Shown here piece after piece: positions 55,901 through 64,000 of a DNA stretch of 64,000 nt (position 1 is its first letter; the number at the start of each line of letters is the position of its first letter). Position numbers and translations under genes: made by a program. The notes under the pieces are model-generated. The model did not search any database. It was not told the DNA's origin and worked only from the letters and a program-made list of their open reading frames with translations. The stretch comes from Pisaster brevispinus (Eukaryota > Echinodermata > Asteroidea > Forcipulatida > Asteriidae): positions 967,195 to 1,031,194 of the forward strand of contig JAMKCF010000018.1 of NCBI GenBank assembly GCA_023634235.1, read 5' to 3'.

Positions 55901-58900
55901 AAGTTCGGGAGCAAATATTACATAATAAACAAACAGAACAAGAACACAATGCTAACCCACTTGACAACTGACTCAATGACAACTGTCACAGAGCTGCAAA
56001 CATTTGCATCTTGCAATCAGGGAGATTTTGTACAACAATCAGGGACATATTTAGAATCACATTCAACATAATAGGGAAAAACGTTTCCACATTCGGGGAG
56101 ATTTTCAAATTTGTTGATCAGATTATGGAGAGATTGGTTTATTTTCAGGATTTTTCTGCAGAAGTGGGAGAGTTGGCAGCTCTGCTATCCTCCTAGTCTT
56201 CCAATGCTGGGCCTGTACTTCACTGAAGAAATGAAGGCAATCGCCCCCACCCCCTAGACATTGTCCTGGCGCCACTTGATGAAAAAAGCCATTGGATGAG
56301 TGGGGTAGGGTGTAAAAAGGCGAGGGTATAGTGGGGGGGGGGGTTAAAGGGGCAGAAATAGGGAAGTTAGATATGTCTACCATAGTTATCTAGGGTGTAG
56401 TGCTTCTGTCAGTTAAGTGTAAACTTATATCGATCTATGTAAACTTCTGGACTTTGAGTTTAATAAATTAATAATACAGTACTGCACATCAACAACAAAG
56501 TCATGCTATTTAATACAAAGCTTACAAATTTGGTGATGATGTGGGTGGGATCATGCAAATTAGTAGAGAAGCAATCTAAGATTTATGAATGAGTTTTGCA
56601 TCAACTTCAATTTCATGCTAAATACTACACATGCACAGATTCCACATTTGGGGATGGTGGGAGGGGTCATGCAAATTAGTAGGCGTAGCAATCTTGGGTT
56701 GATGAATGAGTTTATGGGTGAACGTGTAATGAGGGATTGAAAAAAAAATTATGGTGATGTTGTGTGTTTGATGTTAGGTGTCACATGATATATCACATGA
56801 CATGTCACATGATCATTACCTAGACCCTCTACCGGTCTCTGAGAGGAGACTGGAGGCGCTGGAGGAGGCTACAACCTGAGGAGTGGGATCTACAGCGCCA
56901 TCCGGTGTGCCTGTCGTTTGATGAGTGGGGAATGTTAAGAGATGGGATCTAATATATCTTGATCATACAACTGACATGAGATTGGATGTGCGAAACAAAA
57001 TTGGGAATAATAGGCGAAGATGTTGAAGTTAAAACAATGATACAATGTCCTTTATATAGTTTCAAATTTTTTTAATTTACAAGTAAAATAAAATATTTTG
57101 GGTTGAACACAGAAAAATTGGCTAGAGCGGGTCTGGAACCTGTGACCTCTGGATTAACGTACCAGAACTCTACAAAGTGAACTATCTTGACCTAATGTAG
57201 GTGGTCTCCCCATTTTGTCAATGGCTTTGTTCAGGGGTGCCAGTCAGAAGCCATACAACCTGTAACTGCCGTGTAACCAAGGATCACACCCAAGTTTACA
57301 ATTCAACCTTAGAGGCGACAGCAGAGGGATCATCTTAGTTTCCCTTGTCGTTTATTACTTGATATTTAAAATAAAATATTGTAACAAAAGTTAAAGAACT
57401 AGTCCCCTTTCGACAAACCAAAAGCTAATGAAAATAGTACACTGTTTCTTACATAGAGTTGTACACACTTTGTGCCAGCAGGGCCGATTTCACAAAGACA
57501 TAAGATTGATCTTAACTGTGTATCAATCTCAATTGCTAAGCAAAGTGTGATGTCACAATACACATCACTATGGTGATACTGTCATCTCATCTTTAAAATG
57601 AATCTCAGTGCTTCGTGAAATCGATCCATGCTCTGTGGCTTTAGCATTGCAATGTCACAACTTAATGTCACAAATCACATCCTTCATGCACTACCCTGCT
57701 CTGTCCCCCTCTAGTGTCCATATTTAAAGCAGATAGATACGAAAAGAAAGCTGACACTGCACCGAATCAGAACCCTGACCCAACCTTAAACCAAAACCCA
57801 CGCAGTGTGCTCATAACGCAAATTGAAAGCGTGCAGTTTAGGTATGTTAACTTGGGTTAGGCGGCCTACAAACCTGGTCTATTCTCATGGTTTCGTGAGT
57901 CTTTGATTGGGAGCGAAACATTGGATCCTGCTACAGTTCCATGAGCGAAAATGTTTTAAAAATATAAACGAAAGAAAACTAATTTTCAAGATCAATCAGT
58001 TATATGCTTTGATCGTCATGCAGTACAAAAAGCTAAAATTTCACTGCATTTTAAACATTGAATTTGTCACAAGTTTGAGCTTCCCAAATGCATAGGTAGG
58101 CTGTATCCAGATTGGCGGCTATGGCTATGGCTATGACTGTTGCTAAGGGTGTTGCTATAAGGACGTCCTATACTTCAACGCATGATGACGTGGCAATCCA
58201 GCCATAGCCGTAGCTGCGTATTCGGATACGGCCTTATATAGGATGCAGCAGCCATCTTTGTCAAAGACCCTGTATCCCACAGCAGTGATAAATACAAGTT
58301 TTCAAATTACATAAAGGGTACCAGACTACTTTCCCTTCCAGCCTCATTTTGGCTACATTGATAGGGAAAGGTGAAACAAATTTCCTTTCAAGAGGTACAT
58401 CCCCCCCAACTTGGTCAAATTGCTTATTATGGTGCAGCTATCTTGTTTTTCACCATCAAAACCATTGTAACCAAAGTGAGGCTGGAGGAGAAAAAATAGT
58501 CAGGCCCTTTTACGGTTCAATGCAACTCAGTATCTATCATTGCTATTGCACACAGGGAACAAGACTATATATTAACACAGTGTATAAACCTCCAGCAATC
58601 CGCAGCAAAATCTGAAACCATGCATTAATATTCATATGGTGCAGCAAATCATTCAACCGTGCAAAAGGTAACCGTAAAATACCTTACCTTGAGCGCTTTG
58701 CCTTGAGGAGGGTCTATCATGACCTAGAAGACTGCCGTACGAATGTCTGAAGAAAACAGCAAATTCTGAATTAATTTTAACATTAATTCCTTACACCTTT
58801 ACAAAAAAATAATTAGCAAAGCACCTTTTACTTGTTACTCTGACCAAAGGAACTTCTGCTACCATCTCAACTCCTTAGGAATATGCAGCCCCAGAAGACA

Positions 58901-61900
58901 AGCATCCAGCTAATTGCTTACACTAACAATTTAACATCCTTGCAGGTACCCATTTTACTCCTGGGTGATAAGAAGCAGTTATGGTTACTAAATGTTTAGC
59001 TCAAGGAAAAAGATGCTGGATTCGAACCCATAACACCAACTTTCTTGTAGGAACCTAAAGTCCAATGTGCTAAAACTGACCCCCCCCCCTTCATAATTTT
59101 GGAAAAGTAGTCAAAATCTTCAAACACTTGTTCTTCTGAATGGCCCATAATATCCATTTACTGGTCTACAAGCAATGACTACCGGCAGTGTGTAACATGA
59201 AACTTAAAACCACAAACTGCAAAAAAACACCACAATAACAAACAAACTTAAAACCTTACCCATCATAGACTCCAAAGCTTGTCGCTGAGGGACTTCTACA
59301 CCCTTTACTATCCAAGGATTTGCTAGAGATTCCTGTATAACACCAAAAATATTTTAAAAGTTTTTAAAAAAAAGCAATTTTCAAAACCATAAGAGCGTCA
59401 AATGGACTGCTTTTTAAATAAAGAATCAATTGAATGCATGTTCATTAGCCATAAACTTTTTTGCCCAACCAGGCCTCAAATGAACCCATGGCACCCACGG
59501 CAATTGCCGTGGTGCCCGGTGCTTTTGCTGTGGTGCCCTTTCCAAAGTTCCAAAAGAAATGTACATTTTCTTCATAAAAGTTCAAGACCCGCAAAAACCC
59601 ATCAACTTTTAAGTCAGGAGTAGAGGATCTTTCAGTAACCCTTCTTAAAACTGTCTTCGAGAAGTGGAATGAGAGTTGGGAAGGGAGAGGGCGGTCCAGA
59701 CCCTTACCTCTTCTTATAAAGTCAGCGTAGTTCTGTTGCCCGATAGAACCTTCTGATTGCTCATCAAACGGTGAGGGGTGGGTCTTGATGGGACTAGCTG
59801 AGCCTGCTCTTGGCTTCTTACCAGTCTGAGGTCTGTCCACCGACAAAAATGATTTCAAAAAGGTTAGAAATACAACAACGAACGAGACACGTTCTTGCAC
59901 AATCAAACGAGAGTCACTACGAGTTACTTGAAAGAGTTTTCAAAGAGGTGTAAAGAAACATTCAGTATTATGAAAGACACGTTAGGCTGTTTTCATCAAG
60001 TAAATGATGTCATTATATTGACTGGTGCCCCGAACAAAGATATTGACAACACAGGGAGACTGCCAACTAATAGCTCAGATGGTAGAGCGCCGGCATGTTA
60101 ATTTGTAGATTACAGGTTCAAATCCCGCTCTAGTAAATTTGTCTTTGTTCAACCCAAACTTATTATAAAATCATTGAAAATTTAAACAAGTTTAATAAAT
60201 AACTTGTTATTTTTGTAACAGCTCCGTAGTGGAATAATTAGCATTAATCTGCATTGTACTTAACACAAAAAAGACCAGCACCATAAAATTTTGGAAAAAA
60301 CAGCAAAACAGCATCCTGGCAAGTCCTAATATCACATACCTGGTTCTGATGTGCTGCGCTGCTTGTCTGATGTACTCATTAAGGGGTCGCTGTTGCTGCT
60401 GCAGAGCGTTCATTGTGACCATGTGGTTGTTGAAGTTTCTGTGTTGGTACGGGGAGAAGGCTGGTTGGCTCACCCTCTCAACGGTCGTATGGGACTCACT
60501 GGGGCAGCTGTTCCAGTTATCTGGGGAATTACAAATTAATATCCATTTAGAAATTTACTCACCTATTAACCAGGGATTGAATTTGGGTGGAAAATTCACA
60601 AGACAGCAGGGCCTGTAGCTCAACATTTTTACTAAACCAGTAAGACCGGAAAAAGCTACAGTTTCAGGTTTAAACTGATTTTATTTGAACAAGCACCAGA
60701 GAAGATTTATCTAAATCTTATCTTAATTTTACTCAACTGAATTGAAAGATGTTTATCAGACTTAATGGAACACAATTTTTTGTTTTTTAATATATTTATT
60801 TATGTTTTTTCTTAATGACGGTTGCCCTGGAACTTGTTGCCTGTAAATTACAGTCGACTCTCGTTATAACAACCCCGCTGGGACTGGCCAAGTTACCTCT
60901 TTATAACAGGAATGTTGTTATAAGAGGACAGCAAAACAAAGAAACACAAAACAGAAATGAGATTCAGGACTTCAGAATGTACTCTTTATAAGCAGAACCT
61001 CTTTATACATGCTATAACAGTGTTCTTTATAATGAGGGTTGACTGTACCCAGAGTGGCATGGCCCCAAATGGGTTAGAATGTCTTACCTGAGAAGGAGAG
61101 GCCTGCCAGCTGGTTTGCCACGTACTGCTCGGCTAGCGCCTTCTCGTGGTGCGGACATAATCCATCCACGTGAGCCATGGGTATCCCCGAGGCCGTCAGC
61201 GTGGCGTTTCCTGCGGAATAGCGGAACGAGGGGATCTCTGTCATGGCGACCGGGTACAGTGAAGTGCGGTGAGGATGTGGTGCAAGCATAATGCGGGAAC
61301 ATCGGGTGGGGGGGTGATTTGGGGGGAAAGAGATAAGTGTTAATGGTGTTTGTGATGTGAAAATAAACATTTCTAGAATTTCATTGGATCGAGGTGAAAG
61401 AACCATTTCAATAATTAAAAACAATAGTTGTAGGATTTTCAAACAAGAAACAAGGTGACAGTGGAGTGCAGAGGAAAAATGTATAGTGAAAGTATTTAAA
61501 AAGTACACCCACAGTATACTTGGTTCTTTAACATGCATTACAGAACACAAGTGACCTATGACCTACGTTCAGCCATGAAATTTCATTCCACTTAATATTA
61601 CTCTACAATCAGGTTCTACCATTCACAAATCTACAAAACCAAACCGAGGCTAGAAGGACAAAATAGTCTGGTCCCATTTTAAGTATACCGAAAATCAGTA
61701 TTCATTGTTGCTAGTGGACAACGGGAGCCTGACCAAGTCTTCAAGAGAGTTAACCTACCTTGGGTTGCAGGCTTCAGTACCCCACTCATCAAGTACGCAT
61801 TGGTCAGAGCTTCCAAGTACTCTGTCTAAAAAATGGAAAACAAATAAAAGTCTTCATTCATTAGATATTTTTTCATAACAAACTCTAATATGTGACATTT

Positions 61901-63690
61901 TATTATACCAGACATGATTCAAATGTAACTCGTAAATGGCATATTGCATAAAACGTAAACTTCATGTAATTTTGGTCGGTAACCAGTTTCTTCCCAGCAG
62001 ATACTTTCTTGCTCTTGGTAGTTTGCGCAATTAGCCCCAGCCCATGTCAAGTTCTCATTTATATGGCTTTATTACCTTCTTTAAGGTTTTATCCTCACAT
62101 CTCTCTTGTACGAATACAGGCATGCCGTCCCCGGTCTTGTTGACCCCAGGTCTTGTCCTACTGGCCGAGTGTAACGTTGACCGGTCGGTGTGACGGTACT
62201 TTATCCGCTGGTTGTCCTGGTCATTAAACATTAAGTAAACATTCAGTAAACAAAAACAAATTGTGTCAAGAATACTTTGTAACTTGTGATTGAGTTAGCG
62301 TGTGAGTTTTCAGTGAAACCAGGTTTCCAAACCAGAAACAGTTCATGACATAGGCCATTTATTCTTAACAATTTATGTTCTCTTTTTTACAACTTTTATT
62401 TTATTTCCAAGTACTTGAACTTACTCTCAAGTATTTTATTAAAACATCATTGAATTAGTATAATACGTTTCAGAATTAGTAACTTTAAAAGCAAGCCATA
62501 AACTTGGTTACTGTTTGAAAAGATCTGCATCACCACAGATCTGAATATCAAGACTGGCGTTTTGTTACTCTTACCTTCTTGGGCGTGGGTGGTTTCTTCT
62601 CTTCTACAACTTCTTTCTCCTTTGCCTTTTCAAGACTACTCCTCTTCTTGTCTCGTTCCTTCCTCGTCTTTAACTTCTTCTTCTTACTCAGCTTTAACGA
62701 CAGAAAAAGGGCAATAGAAAAATACAGCCATAGAAAATCGCACAATGCAGAATTCTGGAGAAAAAAAACCTTAATAGAAATTGCCTGATGGCGTGTATAC
62801 ATGTACAAGGACACAAACAGATGCCTGATAAAACAGCATGTAAAATGTTCATTTTGTGGTTTGTGATAAAACTCCCACAACAGCGGATTACTTGATGACA
62901 CATCTGCGCATTTCATTGTGTGTTGTCTTTAAATGGTTCAGTTATGGTTTTATAATTTTGGATGATGTTCTCAAAAAAGACAAAGTCTGGGTGTTCCAAA
63001 AATTAATACCATGGGTGGAACGGAACCGAATTTTGTTTTGAATCCTGATCTGAACTGGTTAAAGAAAGGTCAATAAGAAAATCTCAACCACCAATAGTGT
63101 TTCCGAGCTACCTTTGGTGCGAGTGCAAGTAAATGGACAGGAAGACCGTCGTCAATGGAGCTGTCTGAACCAGTTGTGCTGAAAAGAGACAAGAAATATT
63201 AATAGACCTTATGCATTGATGTCATCAAGCCGACATCTTACAGGTAAAAGTATGATGAAACAACGCTTAACGCACATGCGGCGCACAGGATCAGCCAGTG
63301 AGCTACCTTCTTTTGACCTCTAACCTCGAGGCCACCCTACTCAAATGACTGTATGTTGTATGTGCATAAGTCTACATAGATTCAGAGAAGAGTCTGCCAC
63401 CAAGAGTCGGCTCTGGAGACGCCCTGTGCCACAGAGCATCGTGGGGCAAATCCTACATCCTTCACAAAGCTACAAGTTCAACGACTTTGAGAGTTGCTAA
63501 TGACACCCCTATTGAAATAAAAATGGATCAATCTCCAGGTTCACATCCTTTACCTTGATTCTAACGCTGATGAATAATCATCACTGAGGTCGATGATTCC
63601 ATCGGCCGGCAGGGGTGTTCCAGATCGCTCCAGACGACGGAGGATCTGTTGCCGGAGTTTCTCCTCCAGATTGGACAGAATTTGTTCACA
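52239..63690 (-). CDS. Large low-complexity protein, unidentified; 14 C-terminal coding exons
   Basis: Coding order: 63690-63554, 63178-63112, 62691-62575, 62216-62076, 61825-61759, 61210-61088, 60520-60340, 59832-59708, 59332-59260, 58746-58688, 56910-56833, 55247-55165, 54733-53405 and 52397-52239. They total 2739 nt (912 aa plus stop) with all phases matching. I do not recognise the family. The start is helical (CEQILSNLEEKLRQQILRRL), followed by a lysine-rich coiled-coil-like block (LSKKKKLKTRKERDKKRSS). A possibly folded region follows: TEYLEALTNAYLMSG, then HVDGLCPHHEKALAEQYVAN. A conserved-looking NEYIRQAAQHIRTRPQTGKK comes next. The 443-codon exon and the tail are Ser/Pro/Gln-rich and disordered. 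The C terminus is basic (MRRFAKKK). The style resembles centrosomal or ciliary scaffold proteins, but this is only an impression. Exons 11 to 14 are the least certain to be constitutive. The N terminus lies outside the window. Confidence 0.75.
52560..52992 (+). mobile_element. 3' end of a LINE-like retroelement with an (AAT)n tail
   Basis: Pyrimidine/TG-rich non-coding text, a hairpin (GCGGGGCTGCATACC with CTACTTTTGCAGCCCCTG), then AATAAATAATAATAATAATA ending at about 52990. The terminal simple repeat is typical of non-LTR elements. The family is unknown. Confidence 0.45.
53015..53308 (+). pseudogene. Non-LTR retrotransposon reverse transcriptase, C-terminal fragment
   Basis: One frame reads YGHYLARFRCSAHKPQVEAG, then RVCLHCSEDVETEMHFICLC followed by PMFNELRKKL, stopping at TGA about 53308. 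The R-C-x2-C...E..HF...CP..N.LR signature is typical of the cysteine-rich C terminus of LINE polymerases. Only this end remains, in an intron of the opposite-strand gene. Confidence 0.65.
57095..57345 (-). mobile_element. SINE-2, tRNA-derived
   Basis: GGGTTGAACACAGAAAAATTG, GGAACCTGTGACCTCTGG, GGGGTGCCAGTCAGAAGCC and AAGGATCACACCCAAG. Aligns over its whole length with 44908-45140. Confidence 0.7.
57483..57627. mobile_element. Family-E inverted-repeat element
   Basis: GCCGATTTCACAAAGACATA and GCTTCGTGAAATCGATCC; interior ATCACTATGGTGATACTG. Confidence 0.7.
58093..58232. mobile_element. Family-F inverted-repeat element
   Basis: GGCTGTATCCAGATTGGCGG and CGTAGCTGCGTATTCGGATA; interior CATGATGACGTGGCAATCC. 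Confidence 0.65.
58235..58575. mobile_element. Two abutting family-B elements, head to head
   Basis: The left copy has CAGCCATCTTTGTCAAAGAC and CCTTCCAGCCTCATTTTGG. The right copy is inverted: GTGAGGCTGGAGGAG, AAATAGTCAGGCCC, CACACAGGGAACAAGAC. Confidence 0.6.
58880..59080. mobile_element. SINE-4 3' part
   Basis: TGCAGGTACCCATTTTACTC, TTTAGCTCAAGGAAAAAGATG and GGATTCGAACCCATAACACC match the right part of the 35133-35660 element without the MITE. Confidence 0.6.
59468..59605. mobile_element. Family-I short element
   Basis: Starts CAGGCCTCAAATGAACCC and includes GGTGCCCTTTCCAAAGTTCC. Lies in an intron of the unidentified minus-strand gene. Reverse-complement relation to 725-865. Confidence 0.55.
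60043..60175 (+). mobile_element. SINE-2 tRNA-like head, plus strand
   Basis: TAGCTCAGATGGTAGAGCGC (A box), CAGGTTCAAATCCCGCTC (B box) and the tail AATTTGTCTTTGTTCAACCC. The reverse complement of the ends of 57095-57345. Confidence 0.7.
61620..61735. mobile_element. Family-B element fragment
   Basis: CCAAACCGAGGCTAGAAGGAC, AAAATAGTCTGGTCCC and ATTGTTGCTAGTGGACAACG. About 25 bp from the exon at 61759. Confidence 0.55.
63202..63375. mobile_element. Family-C MITE next to a splice acceptor
   Basis: AATAGACCTTATGCATTGATG and TGTGCATAAGTCTACAT ends; interior GCGGCGCACAGGATC matches 2452-2626. It ends 23 bp from the exon edge at 63178. Confidence 0.75.
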
Positions 63691-64000
63691 CTAAAAACAA
63701 ATTGTATTAAAACAAACTTTGTATTTTTTAATTTAACAAACAAAATTTTCAAAATTTTGAAATCCTGCCACCATCATGCTTATTTTATTTTATTTTTTCA
63801 TTTTTGTTTTAAAAATGTTACCTTATAATTACATTTAATCACAACACAGACAATCACAAATTTTGTTTCACTAATAAAAAAAAATCGACAGAAGTTGGAA
63901 ACAATATTCAGTAGTACCACATATTCACGTACAGTTTCACATATTCACATATTAATACATGTACATGCATAAACACAGTATTGGAAGGTGAATGATCAAG

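Noticed and set aside
60060..60135. Possible functional tRNA gene (A and B boxes present)
   Set aside because: The acceptor stem does not pair well and the downstream tail is shared with the SINE-2 copies at 44908, 57095 and 36905, so it is a SINE head.

Overview
This window is nuclear DNA from an invertebrate animal, most likely a marine deuterostome such as an echinoderm (sea star or sea urchin group). The genes are split into many short exons by GT-AG introns, and the predicted proteins resemble vertebrate orthologues exon by exon. Introns and intergenic DNA are AT-rich and crowded with short inverted-repeat (MITE-like) elements, tRNA-derived SINEs and minisatellites. The echinoderm assignment is an inference from gene content and repeat style, not from a species-specific marker. 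No bacterial-style operon, CRISPR array or virus was seen.

Layout. (1) 141-4659 (+): the last four coding exons of ILRUN (C6orf106). (2) 10862-14269 (+): a complete five-exon gene for a secretory-pathway JmjC/cupin_8 dioxygenase-like protein of 623 aa. (3) 16268-19435 (-): a complete six-exon TXNDC9-like gene (207 aa), convergent with the JmjC gene. (4) 21666-30677 (-): a complete ten-exon arylsulfatase B-type gene (534 aa), whose introns hold four tandem-repeat arrays, including a 1.9 kb 13-bp minisatellite. (5) 32452-37798 (-): a complete six-exon HSPBP1 gene (337 aa). (6) 40765-47829 (+): a complete twelve-exon LRRC56 gene (637 aa), with a duplicated start region and a 27-bp satellite in an intron. 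(7) 52239-63690 (-): the last fourteen coding exons (912 aa) of a large, low-complexity protein that I could not name; its 5' end lies beyond the window. Every multi-exon model keeps its reading frame across all junctions, which supports the exon edges.

The genes are unrelated housekeeping, lysosomal and ciliary genes and do not form a pathway. ILRUN is a regulator of innate immunity and lipid metabolism. TXNDC9 and HSPBP1 are chaperone cofactors. Arylsulfatase B degrades glycosaminoglycans, and LRRC56 supports outer-dynein-arm transport.

The most unusual content is in the repeats. One long inverted-repeat family (family A) is present in about ten copies, and at least three of these sit inside SINEs. 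A 13-bp minisatellite seems to have grown from a motif inside a dispersed repeat. The LRRC56 start region is tandemly duplicated, leaving a three-codon decoy reading frame. One satellite family occupies two loci 20 kb apart in opposite orientation. The end of the JmjC coding sequence resembles repeat units in its own downstream DNA.
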